NCBI GenBank assembly: GCA_027924585.1
Contig: BSBM01000050.1
Location: 8,331,501-8,395,500, forward strand
Length of the DNA: 64,000 nucleotides
Origin: Larix kaempferi
Taxonomy: Eukaryota > Streptophyta > Pinopsida > Pinales > Pinaceae
Reading direction: 5' to 3'
Positions 34,974-46,391 of this stretch are shown here, piece by piece; positions within the stretch are counted from its first letter, which is position 1, and each line of letters opens with the position of its first letter. Position numbers and translations under genes: made by a program. The notes beneath the pieces are model-generated. The model saw only the letters and a list, made by a program, of their open reading frames with translations. It made no database searches and was not told the DNA's origin.

Positions 34974-35940
34974 ATGCCGGTTCAAACTCGCTCGCAGACT
35001 CAGCAATCAAAGCAAACACTACCTCCAAATATGGAAGAAGAAATAGGCGAAAGACATGAAATCAATGAGACACAGCAGCTCATAGAGAAAGCGTTGGATC
35101 GACAATGAACTGAGATGTTCTCCCAGTTCAACGAGATTCTCATTCGATTTGCTTCAACATCAGGAGTATTTTCGATGAGAACCAACTCCGATAAAATCAT
35201 CCCCTTCAAAGTGAAAATGAATTTGGACATACCGAATCTAGAAGGCAAGATTGACGCGAAATCCATCGAAAATTGGGTTCAACAATTGGAGTCCTATTAC
35301 TCTATGAATCAACTCTCAGAAGCTGACAAGATCACCATTGCATCCTTAAAGATGTCAACATTTGTGCACTATTGGTGGGAGAATATTTCAACAACTATGG
35401 AGAAAATCAGAGACCCCATCGACACATGGGATAAATTCATCGCACATCCGAAAGGAATTTTACCCGCCTAAATCTCGAGCGGCAGTATAAGAAGTGGCAA
35501 TAGCTAAGGCAATGGAAAGACTAGTCTGTGCAAACCTACACCAATGAGTTCTATCGACTCATGGCTAGACTTGGAATCCAAGAAGAAGAAGAAAATTATT
35601 TTTCTGAAGTACGTTAGCGGATTATCCTAGTACATTCAGCAAGAGATGGAGTTTCTGACTGTTAATACGCTTGCGGATTCATTCCACCATGCCAACAAAC
35701 TTGAAACCAAGAAGAAGGGAAAATCGTGCTTCGGGACAAAGCCAACATCAAGACGACCACCCGACAAGAAGGCACCAGCCGACTTTGACAAGTTGAAATC
35801 TTCTCAAACGACTCCACCACAACTAGTTCATGGCAAAAATCCTTTTCATATAAAGGAACGTAGCAAGCAACCGACCTAAAAATGGTGCGACTACCATCAC
35901 TCATATTGGCATGATACATCTGAATGAAAATCTCGGAAGA
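34974..35940 (+). pseudogene. Gypsy-D gag
   Basis: The start ATG is at 34974 (MPVQTRSQTQQ). The frame passes a stop at about 35106, is open 35115-35471 (IDAKSIENWVQQLESYY is typical gypsy gag), then shifts before 35646-35879. The zinc-knuckle-like CDYHHSYWHDTSE ends in TGA (about 35924), where the family has Cys. Non-functional. Confidence 0.8.
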
Positions 35941-35945
35941 CATTT

Positions 35946-36422
35946 TTGGCAACAGTGTCGACATCCGACATGTTCAACAAGATTGTGCTAGAATATGACC
36001 TAGAAGCAATGACTCTTTTGACATCGACAACTCCAGCAGCCTCGACTATCGTCGATGAGGAGGAACGACAGCGCATGTTCCATACACAGATATGTGTTCA
36101 TAACAATCCATTGCATCTAATTGTGGACAACAGGAGCCAGAAGAAAAAAATTTCTGAAGAACTTATGAAACAACTGGGTCTTGTGACGACTCTGCATCCT
36201 CAGGCTTACAACATCGGTTGGATGAAGGATGGACAAGAGATAAGGATCACCCAACAATGCAAGCTTGCATACTTCATAAATACTTTTGAAGATGAAGTAC
36301 TTTGCAACGTGGCACCTCTCTCTGTATTTGACGCCCCGTTTGGGAAACCTTACCTATGGGATCGTCATGGAAGTTACCAGTCACGATCGCAGAAGGTGAT
36401 TTTCAAAATACAAAACCAATGA
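35946..36422 (+). pseudogene. Gypsy-D protease region
   Basis: 158 open codons. FHTQICVHNNPLHLIVDNRS matches the gypsy retropepsin region, but the D-S/T-G catalytic triplet reads D-N-R, so activity is excluded. WMKDGQEIRITQQCKLAYFI is also typical of the family. RT follows after several stops (36423-36760). Confidence 0.75.
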
Positions 36423-36759
36423 TACAGCATACCAAAATGATGACCTACACCAACAGTTGCCTTGGTATATGCGAAACAGACAAAGAAGCTCATCAATCAT
36501 GCTCATAAGTTTGCATTAATTATGATAAAGCCGCAACATTCTAGGAAGACTGCAGCAACCAGTCGAGTCACCAATCAATGAAGCTCTTGATAGAAGCAGC
36601 AGATCGACAATATTCTTGATGAGTACCAGAACCTATTCCAAGTTCCCAACAGAGTACCTCTACATTGTCAGGTAAAACACTCTATTGAACTTGATCCTAG
36701 TTCTTCTTTTCCTAACGCATCTGTCTACAAAATATCTATTCTTGAAAATGAAGAGATTC

Positions 36760-38110
36760 ACAGATAAATCTGAGATTTGATCGACAAAGGCCATATTCGA
36801 CAGCTCCTCCCCTTTTGGAAGTCCATTCGTCCTCATTCTGAAGAAATACAGGACTTGTCACATGTTCATCGACTACAGGGCACTCAACAAAATATCAGTG
36901 AAGAATCGGTACCCTCTGTCGTGGATAGACGAGCTCATCGACTATCTGAAAGGTGCTAAATTCTTTACTAAGCTCGACCTCAAGTCAGGATATCATTATA
37001 TTCCAATCGAGCCCTCATATGTATGGAAAAATTCTCTCAAGAGCAAGGAAGGATTGTTTGAATGGTTAGTCATGCCTTTTGGCTTAACCAATGCACCTGC
37101 AACCTTCATGCGATACATGGATGACATTATTCAACCTTTCATCGGAAAATGTTTCATTGTCTACCTCGACGATATATTTATTTTTAGTCGGTCATGGGAA
37201 GAACATGTCGGAAAAATTCAGCAAGTCCTCGACACTCTCCAACAACATCAACTTTACTTAAACATGCAAAAATGCTTCTTTCTGATGAACAACATCAAAT
37301 ATTTGGGGTTTGTAATTGACTCTGCAGGCATTCACGTAGACCAAGAAAAAGTACAAATTCTCAAAGATTGGCCCATTCCTCATAGCATTCAAGAACTAAG
37401 AATTTTTCTTGGTTTGGCGAATTTCTATTGACGATTCATACTCGGCTTCAGTCACATAGCCTGGCCCTTGAATCAGTTGACGAAATGAAGTGGGAAAATT
37501 GTCTTTAATTGGACACCGACACAACAAGCAGCGTTTGAACAACTCAAACACAAGCTATGCACTACACCAGTACTTGTGTTACCTGATTTTCATTAGCCCT
37601 TTGAGATTGAGACGGATGCATCGGACTATGCCTTGGGCGTAGTGATCACTCAGTCTGGTCACCCAGTCGCTTTTCATTCTAAAACTTTTAATGACATTGT
37701 TAGAATATATTCTACATACGAAAAATAACTGTACGCCATTGTGCAAGCTCTCAAGCAATGGAGGCATTACATCCTTGGAAAGTAAACGGTCATCCTCACT
37801 AACCATAAGCCTCTACAGTTCGCTATGACCTAGTCAAAACTACAAACAAATCGACATTTTAAGTGGATTAATTACCTACAACAATTCCAGTTGCTAATTA
37901 AGTATCAGAAAGGAAAAGCTAATGTTATCGCTGATTGTCTAAGTAGACTTCCCATTACTCTCCCTTTTACAGTGATGAGTATGCATGGATATGACACCAC
38001 TACTTGGCCTCAGTTGTATCAGGAAGACATCGACTTTTCACCAGTCTACCAACAACTTCAGACTGACAAGTCATCGACTGTCGACTATTTCCTGAAAGAT
38101 ACCTTGCTAT
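36760..38110 (+). pseudogene. Gypsy-D reverse transcriptase and RNase H
   Basis: RT is open 36862-37431: [45 protein letters not shown], catalytic VYLDDIFIFS, LGFVIDSAGIHVD. RNase H continues with stops at about 37429, 37485, 37594 and 37727: IETDASDYALGVVITQ, STYEK then LYAIVQALKQWRHY, and KGKANVIADCLSR near 37908. The order RT then RNase H then integrase is that of Ty3/gypsy. Confidence 0.88.
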
Positions 38111-38570
38111 AAAATCTTGGACAGCTTTGTGTACCAACTGGTGAGCATCGACAGCAGCTCGTTTGGTACGTGCATTATAGCAATACTGCAGGACACTTTG
38201 GAGTACTAAAGACACTTGTTATTTTGCAGAAGTATTTATTTTGGCCTCCACTTAAAACCGATTTCAACAAGTACATTCGATCATGCGTGGTTTCTGTCAT
38301 TTCTAAACCACCTAATCGACGACAAGGATTGAACACACATTTTCCAGTTCCTAGTCGACCATGGGAATCTATTTCTATGGACTACTTGATTGGATATTCT
38401 ACTAACAAACATCAGCATGATGCGATCTTAGTAGTAGTCGATAGATTTTCCAAGATGGCCATTCTCATACAATGCAAGAAGACCACGACAGCGCAGCAAA
38501 CTACTCAGTTCTTCTTCACACATGTTTGATAACACTTTGGTTTATCGACAACCATCATTTCCGATGAAAG
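38111..38570 (+). pseudogene. Gypsy-D integrase, first half
   Basis: VHYSNTAGHFGVLKTL gives the zinc-binding His pair. The expected Cys pair reads CVVSVISK, so one Cys is lost. The core begins PWESISMDYLIG and VVVDRFSKMAIL, then a stop near 38528 and TTIISDE, where the frame ends at the junction with Copia-E. The second half of integrase is absent. Confidence 0.85.
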
Positions 38571-38571
38571 C

Positions 38572-39358
38572 CACGGTTGCAATATGAACATTTAGATTTT
38601 TCCTTACCCTCTTTACCCTTTTGCTTGTTCCTTGAACCGGATGGTGCATCCGATTGTTTGCTTTTCTCTTTTTGCTTGGTAGGTTCGAATTTGGGATTCT
38701 CTTTCTTTTGCTTTCCTTTGCCATTCAAATTCTTGGATCCTTGAACAAAGAGGGCTGAATCTTTGGAGCTTATGGACCCCATTTGAATTAGCTTATCATG
38801 CTTTTTGGTAACGGACTCAGTGAAGGCATTCAAGAAAGGCATCTTCCAATTCGGGGTAGTTAGCCGACCGGAATTGAAAGTAGATACAAATACCGAGAAA
38901 TATTTACCAAGATTTGAAAGAATGGAGAGGATCAATTGCTTGTCCTCTTTAACAACTCCACTGTTCTTCAATTGCAAAGAAAAAGGCTTGAATCTTGTGA
39001 AAAATTCATTGGTGGTCTCGAAATTATCAGGATTCAAGGAAATCAATTCATTTTCCAATTGAAAAGACCGCATGTCATCTTGCTTCCCAAAAAGATTATT
39101 GAGTTGCTCCCATACTGCCTTTGGAGTAGTCAATCCACTGAGGTGAAAGTGAAGATCCTTGGAAAAATTGAGGCAAAGAAGACCATATGCTTCATCCAAC
39201 TTGTTGAAGTGCTTTGATTTTTCAATGAGTGTATTGAGCTCAACTTCGAGGCCCATGGTGACTTTGTAGTACCCTCTTGAGCGCAACATAATCTCCCTGT
39301 CATTCTTCCATTCAAAATAATTGAAAGGAGTGAGTAGCTTAGAAGAAGAAGAATCCAT
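38572..39358 (-). pseudogene. Copia-E gag, cut inside the zinc knuckle
   Basis: About 262 open codons without a stop, starting MDSSSSKLLTPFNYFEWK at 39358. The UBN2-type core is clear (GLTTPKAVWEQLNNLFG, LENELISLNPDNFETTNEFF). A Lys-rich stretch leads to CSYCNRGFH, the first three ligands of a CCHC knuckle. The frame is then severed at the Gypsy-D junction, so the last Cys is missing. Confidence 0.9.
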
Positions 39359-39688
39359 CTCAATGATAGCGAATGCACTTGATGGAGGTGATAAACCTGC
39401 AAATCACAATCAAAACAAGAACAGTAAGGTCGACCAATCCACCCTTTTATAGTTGCATCACACCTGGGATTGGAGATCAAACAAGCTTGAATGATCCAAT
39501 GTATCAAATCCAAGAATTATGTGGAAAACTCAGGCTTTTGGAGTGGATTGGAGAGTATTTTTCAGCATTGCATGCACATGAGCGAATGCACATGAGATTT
39601 TGCATGCCAAAACTTCAGTAATTTTGAGCAAATTCACTCAATTATTCATGTAGAACACCTGTCGAAGAGAGATCTTATCCCTTCCATG

Positions 39689-39700
39689 GCTATGATACCA
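39689..39700 (-). promoter_or_regulatory. Copia-E primer-binding site
   Basis: The minus strand reads TGGTATCATAGC right after the LTR end, one base from the standard initiator-Met site. It lies on the gag side of the LTR. Confidence 0.85.
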
Positions 39701-40383
39701 TGTAAAACTAGTCACAACAGATCTATTGAACAAGAATATCAATCACAAAGATGTAAAACAATTTGGAGTAAAAACTGTGCAAGAGAGATGCATTAGTGCT
39801 CTATAATCCAGAATGGTAGAATTACAATACAATATTGTCACAATGAGTGAGCAATTCGAATTAGCCAAGAAGGTCATTTGAATATACTGCATGGTGTAGC
39901 TTGGCTCCAACTAGGAGTCCTCATCATCAATCAGTGGTGGTCATCAATGCACAAGTCACTGTCAGACAGGTGTCAAACTGAGTCTAACTGAGTGTAATAA
40001 TTGTAACTGATAGTAATGGCACTAATGTAGGGATGGAGGCTCAATTTATGGCGCATGAGGAGTTAATTGCACTCAGAATAGGTAGTCAAGTCTCATCGGA
40101 GTTTAATCGGAGTGATAACAACAGTGAGGAGTCAGTCTAGACTCAAATCCAGGAAAGACAACTAGCTAACTAAAGTGAACTGGACTGGTAGGTGAGAAAA
40201 GGCGCCCTTCTCAAGTGGTGGGTGAGAAGTGGGATCCTCCCTGAATAGGAGGGCTAAAACAGAGTGGAAAGTGGCTCCCGGGTGCTGGTAGACTAGGGAC
40301 TAGGTGCTGGAGACATCAAACTGGTGACTAGGCAGCATGCAGATGCATGCAAAGTACATATTGAATGATGAGATATCCTAACA
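39701..40383 (-). repeat. Copia-E LTR
   Basis: 683 bases, TGTAAAACTAGTC to TATCCTAACA on the plus strand. It is bounded by the PBS on one side and the purine-rich TTGAGGGGGGG (minus) on the other. Only one copy is present. Confidence 0.85.
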
Positions 40384-40556
40384 CCCCCCCTCAAGCTATA
40401 CTATGATGTAAAAAATAAAATGTAGGGCCCTGGTTACTGAGACCAAAGGTCACCCCAATACAATAATCCAAAAATGTTGAAAGTAAGCTAAGTGAGGAAA
40501 GAGGGAAAACCCAGTGGGAAGAAATCCCCCCCCTCAAGCTAAACATAAAAATGGAT

Positions 40557-40690
40557 CTAATATGTCTCCACCATGATGGAACTCACCCCCAACAGTGAGC
40601 GGAGGTAAGAGAACTTCTTCTCAGTGAAGCTCTTGGTGAAGATGTCTGCAATTTTCTCATCAGTAGGGCAATATTGCAGAATGACCAATC
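40557..40690 (-). pseudogene. Copia-E pol C-terminal fragment
   Basis: Minus-strand text LQYCPTDEKIADIFTKSFTE and LRSLLGVSS is the conserved C-terminus of copia RNase H. It ends with TAG at 40557-40559. Upstream coding is lost at the junction with the Gypsy-D LTR. Confidence 0.88.
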
Positions 40691-40697
40691 ATGAAAA

Positions 40698-41091
40698 TAC
40701 ATTCTACGACCTCACAGTTTCGCAACGTCAACCTGCGACTTGCGAAACACCATCTTGCGACATGCGACTGTCGAACTTCAATAGACTGTCTCTCTGTCTT
40801 CCAGTCAACTATAATGGTTGAACTACTGAATCGTTATAACTTCTTTTGTAACTGAACGTAACAGGTAGGCACCCAAGCGTCTCAGTGCTCTCGATATAAG
40901 CATGTAAACTATTGTAATATACATTTTATCAGTCCATATCCTTACATCCAGTAATAGAGAAGATCAGTTCACATTCCTACATATTTTTCTATGTGTATTC
41001 GTGTTTATCTGTGTAGTGTAACCTTGCTTGCTTATTTTCCTCATTCATTCGAACTGTTGTCCCCCTCGGCTTCCTGGCCCCGAGTGGATCA
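40698..41091 (+). repeat. Gypsy-D 3' LTR, 5'-truncated
   Basis: It starts inside the LTR at about ACATTCTACGACCTCACAG, homologous to 34428 onward, and ends GAGTGGATCA at 41091. It keeps the TATA region (GATATAAGCATG). Confidence 0.85.
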
Positions 41092-42638
41092 TTAAACTTT
41101 TATGCTAACGTTGAATCAACTTCCTTTGAAGAGGATACTACTCATGATGAGTGGAAAGAAGCCATGCATAATGAGTATGATGCACTCATAAAGAATGGAA
41201 CTTGGAAGCTAGTTTATTCTCAAGTCGTAACCAAACCAATTGGAAGCAAGTGGGTGTACAAGAAAAAATACAAATCAGATGGATCACTTGAAAAACACAA
41301 AGCAAGGCTCGTGGAAAAAGTATATGCATAGAAAGAAGGAATTGACTATGAAGAAACATTTTCTCCCACAAAAAATGGGGCACCATCCGCACTATACTTT
41401 CCTTAGCTGCACAAAACGGTTGGAAATTTCATCAGATGGATGTAAATACTACGTTCTTGAATGGAGACTTGGAAGAAAATGTCTTCATGTCTCAACCCGA
41501 ATGTTTTGTTGTGAAGGGACGAGAACACAAGGTATGCAAACTTGTCAAGTCCTTGTATGGCCTGAAACAAGCACCTCAATCATGGTATGAAAATCTAACC
41601 GAGCATATTCTAAAGCTAAATGTCAAACATTACAATCTTGGTGACACAACACTATTTGTAAAGAAAGTTGGAAGATCTATTTTGTTTCTTGTAGTATATG
41701 TGGATGATCTTTTGATGATAGGGAACAATCAAATTTATATAGCATCCATAAAGAAAGACTTAAATAAAGGATTTGAAATGATTGATCTGGGACATCTTCA
41801 CTATTACTTAGGAATTGAAGTGACTCAATATCATTTCTTAGAAAAAAAGTATATTGGAGAACTCTTGAAAAAATTTGGGATGATATAATGCAATATGCTC
41901 TTAACTCCAATGGAACAAAAGATAAAGCTCACATCAAGTGAAGGAAAAGAATTTGGGGATTCAACCAAGTACCGGCAGCTTGTAGAAAGTGTTATCTACC
42001 TTACTACCACCATACCAGATATTTGTTATGTTATTAGCATTCTTTCACGGTTCATGCACAAACCTTGTGAAGGACATTGGTCTCAACAAAGAGAGTTTTA
42101 AGATACTTGAAAGGGACTCAAGGCTTTGGACTCATATATTCTAAGGTGGATGACTTCAGACTTATTGGATACTATGATACAAACTTCGATGGTGACAAAG
42201 AAACAGGAGTATCCACTTCTGGATACACGATGAGTCTTGGATCAATAGCTATCTCCTGGAGATCATGCAAACAATTAGTTCCAACAGATTCAACAACGAA
42301 GGAAGAATATGTAGCAGCTACAGAAGCAATCAAAGAGATTGTGTGGCTGAGGAAGATACTTGAATATTTGCAGGAGAAACAAGAAGACTCCACTCCACTT
42401 CTGATTAACAACACTTCTGCAATCAAGTTGGCCAATAATCCTAGATTCCATGATTGAACCAAACATATCAACACAAAGTATCATTTGATTCGACATCATG
42501 TAGAGGCCAAGATAGTCCATTTACGTCATTGTTCCACAAATGATCAAATTGAAAATATCTTCACCAAAGCACTTGGACAAGAAAAGTTTGAAATATTTCG
42601 AACCATGATCGGACTTACAAGAACCCCTTCGGATTAAG
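41092..42638 (+). pseudogene. Copia-A reverse transcriptase and RNase H
   Basis: Coding resumes after Gypsy-D with EWKEAMHNEYDAL and GSKWVYKKKYKSDGSLEKHK. A stop near 41330 and a shift near 41380 are followed by an open frame 41436-41888: MDVNTTFLNGDLEENVF, SLYGLKQAPQSWY, catalytic VVYVDDLLMIG. Further pieces are TTTIPDICYVISILSRFMH, VSTSGYTMSLGSIAISW and NNPRFHD then a stop. The C-terminus KIVHLRHCSTNDQIENIFTK ends at about 42636, overlapping the PPT. Confidence 0.88.
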
Positions 42639-42777
42639 GGGGGGAATGTTAGAATCCTAGTGTATTTTATAACTAAAGAATACAAAGAGTCGTGAAGGCT
42701 CCAATAGACCATTGGAATATGAATCCCAAATGTTAGAAAATATTTCTATAAATGCAATGTTTGGTGAATGAATTGAA
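42636..42777 (+). repeat. Copia-A polypurine tract and 3' LTR
   Basis: AAGGGGGGGAA (42636-42646) precedes TGTTAGAATCCTAG (42647). The LTR ends near GAATTGAA at 42777, by comparison with 16764-16870. At 131 bases it is unusually short for a copia LTR and has an extra 24 bases relative to the 5' copy. Confidence 0.8.
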
Positions 42778-45057
42778 CGATTCAGGATTTGTTTCCTGTC
42801 AAATATAAACAAGATGGTTGGATTGAAATATCTAGGAGAAGAACTTCATGCAACATATTTTGAAGACAACCTTACTTATAACTCAACAAAATTTTGAAAT
42901 TCCTAGAACTGTTTACAATGTACATCACGGATTTTGTTTGTCTAAACAAAAATTTAGTTTTAATTTATCCTTCTAACATGTTTTCCATATGAGAGTTAAA
43001 TCCTATAAAAATGGTGACATAATCTATGGGTTTTGTGTTTGTACGAATTTTAAATTGGAAGCAGTATCCTTAGCATACCTAAGCAGGGATTTCTTTTATG
43101 AATTGTAAATTTTATGTATGTTGTTGGCGATGTGTTCTAAAGAAAGTACATTCCTCTATCACTTTTGTATGAGTAAATATGCTTGTGTTGAGAAGTGCAC
43201 ATACTATTCTCTGGAATCACATCAAGAAAATGAAGTGGAGGAATGCCAAAATTCAGCATACCATGTTTGATATACAGGCATCAATATGAACAACATCAGT
43301 AGGACATCCACACAGTACAATAAACACTTTAAAAATTACCACTTTCATACACAAATATAAGTCAACATTCATTTGTGGATGATTCAGAATGGACCATGAT
43401 ACGTGATTCCAATTTCCACACTTGGCCATCACCCTAAGTGCTTATAATTTTGATGGCACATGTACCACTATTAGTATCTAATAATTTACTACTGGTAGTA
43501 GGCTGGTCATTTATCAAGTAAGCTCCAACTAAATTTCTCTCTTCCCAACTCAGTAAAGAGTGAAAGGTGGGTGGGTCCATTTCAACTTTCACCCCCTTTG
43601 CACTGACAAAATCCCCTTCAACAAATTGTAGATGCATTTTCTTGCACAGAATAATATTCAACTATAAATCTAATTTCATCCATAAGTCCTTGTCACATCT
43701 TATGGGTGAGGATGACAAGCATACTCTATCCTATTCACAACTTTCTTGTGATGCCTTACACACAATGGCATTATATAACATCAGTATTTGATTTCATATA
43801 GCCCTCTTAAGGTTGGTATTGGGATCTAATAAGAGGGCATATTCCCTCTTGAGGTACTCCCACTATATTATCGAAGTAGAGTTAATTAAATAATGAATGA
43901 ATCAATAAGTCAACCAAATGCATGTTTTCCACAACTAATTTCTATAATATCATCCAAGTGAATTACAAACCACCCCATGGGATAATGACCTAGGGCTTGT
44001 AAAATGTTTTCATGCATTTTACCCAGCTAATACACAAAGATGAAAATATTTAATATGCTTTCATAATCAAATATGCCAATGATAAACAAGATTGTACTCA
44101 CAAAAATATGTCTACTATTCAATCCTTTTATAAGCAGGGTCCTTTATCCCAACTAAAAAATATCATGCCTTCAAACTGTTACAAAAGAATCATTCTAGGT
44201 TCAAATGAGCCCAAAAATACATAAAAAAGAGATGCATTATGCTCTTAAATGGTCAAATAAAATATAAGACTATCCTCCAAAAATTGAAGAAAGAAACCCT
44301 ATCAAACTCCTTGGAATGATCCATGATCCTAATGTTTAAAGAAAACATAAATTTTCTAAAACTTTCTTTGGATAAATTGCATGAAATAATGATAAAGTAT
44401 ATGATCACATGACAGTTTCACATATCCTTTTTATACATAGAAGGAAATCTGGAAACTTAAACCTCCTTTTATGACCGCTCTTTTGGCTCTTACCACTGAT
44501 GTTATGGTGGAGGAAGAGACACAAAAAAATGTTTTCATAAATAAGTTGTGGTGAAAATAATACATAGTGCATTTCACACATTACCCCAATAGGGAGATAG
44601 GGTAGTAATAATTTGCATGTCAAAAAGGAAATGAGAAAGGAGTTTGCTAATTTATTTCATGGATAATAGTGGAACACAAGTGAATATGTGTAGCATTCCT
44701 TTAAATGTTTATCTAATTTAAATGTATCCCTTCCAAACAAACCTTGGCTCAGCTTAAAGCACTAGAAGTAATCTTTTCCACAAAAAATAAAGACGTAGTT
44801 GCCACTAGCCCATGTAGATTTCAAGCTAATTTTTAGGAATCATAATGTGTTATGGAGATGAAATTGTTGATATGAAAACTCTAGAAATAGAGTATAAAGT
44901 CACTAATGGTAGTGGAATTAAATTAGTCAAAATTAAATCATTTTTAGAACTTGATCAAATTTATTTCCTTATAAAACATCATTCATCTCAAACAACATTA
45001 TTGGTGATATTGTCCTCATTAGAAGATACTAGTAAAATAGTCATATCTGACTTAGTT
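42778..45057. other. AT-rich intergenic stretch
   Basis: No domain-bearing frame was recognised. Minus-strand frame 43434-43661 (75 codons) has protein-like composition but no family match I can name. Plus-strand frame 44845-45084 (79 codons) crosses the LINE target site and is likewise unrecognised. Confidence 0.35.
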
Positions 45058-45125
45058 AATAAGTTATGTGGGCTAGGACATTAGGTTTTTTCGCGCTCTC
45101 TGCTAGGGTTTACTCCTGAGCTCTC

Positions 45126-45950
45126 GTGGAGGCTGCTTCGGTCTCCTCTCTAGAGGGGGTTTCCTCCTTCGACGATAGCTTCAAGCGCACTATTTCAACT
45201 TCCATTGCTACTGGCCCTCGGTCTCATTCCTCCTTGGATGCAAGGTTCGTAAAAATTGATGTTGCACCGGAAGTCTCCCTCTCCTCGGTAGTGGCTAAGA
45301 GCAAGGTTATTGCACTTTTTGAAAAAGGCTTGATCGATCATTTCACTAGCGTGTGCCATTTCCCGAAGGCCATATAGATTTGTCTAGATAAGAATTGGAG
45401 GTCATTGATCAAGGGAGAGGCTATCCAAGAACAAGGAGGCAAAGTCTTGATATTTTGAAATGGTCCATATTTTATGGGACCAAAGGGTATGTATCTGAAT
45501 CAGTGGAATTCTTCCTTCGACCCGAAGAGAGATACACCTAACGCGACTCAAATTTGGGTCAAGCTTCCCCATATTCCCCTTCACTGCTAGGGGGGTGAAT
45601 TTTTCATAGCGATTGGGAATACTTTGGGTAAGTACATTGATAGATTTGAACCCAATCCCCCACTCTTCTCTTGTGTCGGGATTTGAGTGAAGGTGGACCT
45701 TGAAAAGGGGCTTCCAGAAGAGATTAATCTCACTATGAATGGGTGGATTCATATTCAAAAGGTGGACTACAAACATATACCATTCAAGTGGAAATTCAGC
45801 CACGAATATGGGCACTTTTCAAGTAAGTGCACAAAAAAGAAATCCCACGAGGAATAGTTAAACAAGGACAATGAATGGAACGTGGTTGTGAAGATGGGGA
45901 GAAAATCCCCCCAGAAAAACAATGTCCCCCCTCCTCAAACAAAAGAAGCA
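45126..45950 (+). pseudogene. LINE ORF1 (nucleic-acid chaperone type)
   Basis: No ATG is present; the frame begins GTG GAG GCT GCT at 45126, probably a mutated start. Stops at about 45375, 45459, 45588 and 45687 break it. The text KGLIDHFTSVCHFPKAI, WVKLPHIPLHC and KVDLEKGLPEEINL follows the DUF4283/DUF4219-style ORF1 of plant L1 elements. The C-terminal knuckle reads WKFSHEYGHFSSKC, with the first two Cys changed to Trp and Ser. ORF1 proteins bind element RNA; this one is decayed. Confidence 0.8.
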
Positions 45951-46391
45951 CCCTGAGGAAGTAGGTTTCAAGCATTAGCAAGTCAAGAAGGAGAAGAAGA
46001 AGGAAAAATAAGGGAAGAAGGACCAGAGACAAAAAAAGAAGTTCATCCAGAGCTAGATGTGGTGGAAAAAGAGAACACTCGCATTCCAACACCCTCAGTG
46101 TGGCCGAATAATGAATCCTGCTTAGAAATCTCAGGTTCAGTAACAAGATCCAAGTCGAAATCCTCCCAAGAAGAATCTTCATAAATGAGGGAAGAAGAGA
46201 AAGATATGCTCGGGTAGAAAGGAAGGAAATCTAACAAAACTTATAGAGAAGAAAAAGTATAAAAAGAAAAAGTGGAAGGGAAACAAGCCATCTTATACCA
46301 GCATATAAAGATTATCTCTACACTAGGAAAGCAACCAGTAGTGGCCTCGTAAAATCAGAAGTCAAGGAATCCCCCTACCTTCCCTGTAAAT

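Larger units (their letters stand above)
38571..40697 (-). mobile_element. Copia-E: permuted copia fragment (pol end-LTR-gag)
   Basis: On the minus strand the order is pol C-terminus (40690-40557), polypurine tracts (about 40526 and 40384-40394), LTR (40383-39701), PBS (39700-39689) and gag (39358-38572). A normal insertion would have LTRs outside and gag-pol inside. Here one LTR sits between a pol end and a gag start. Left and right neighbours are both Gypsy-D but not adjacent parts of it, so a deletion accompanied the event. A tandem copia array trimmed on both sides, or integration of a one-LTR circle, would give this order. Confidence 0.85.
34288..41091 (+). mobile_element. Gypsy-D: Ty3/gypsy element inside Copia-A, partly deleted
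   Basis: A plus-strand gypsy element: 5' LTR 34288-34867, PBS 34869-34880, gag, protease, RT, RNase H and the first half of integrase up to about 38570. The 3' LTR reappears only from about 40698 to 41091. In between lies foreign Copia-E sequence, so the integrase end, the 3' non-coding region and the first part of the 3' LTR are gone. CATTA occurs next to both ends (34282-34286 and 41090-41094 region), but the exact target duplication is not certain. Stops are frequent, and TCGAC is strikingly common across the element. Confidence 0.88.
16764..42777 (+). mobile_element. Copia-A: outer Ty1/copia element, interrupted twice
   Basis: A plus-strand copia element spread over 26 kb because later elements landed in it. 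Its pieces are the 5' LTR, PBS and leader (16764-18260), gag (18261-19107), protease/integrase (19200-20310), integrase end and linker (33611-34287), RT/RNase H (41092-42638), PPT and 3' LTR (42636-42777). The junctions rejoin in the same coding sense: motif TPHEMWFGH before 20311 continues as FFGSTRYALIP after 33610, and the linker before 34288 continues as EWKEAMHNEYDAL after 41091. The LTRs are short (about 107 and 131 bases). Many stops mark it as the oldest layer. No matching target duplication was found at its ends. Confidence 0.85.

Noticed and set aside
16759-42782. Target duplication of Copia-A
   Set aside because: The five bases before the 5' LTR (AATAT) do not match those after the 3' LTR (CGATT or neighbours).
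43434-43661. 75-codon minus-strand frame as a host exon
   Set aside because: Composition is protein-like, but no family, splice context or neighbouring exon could be supported.
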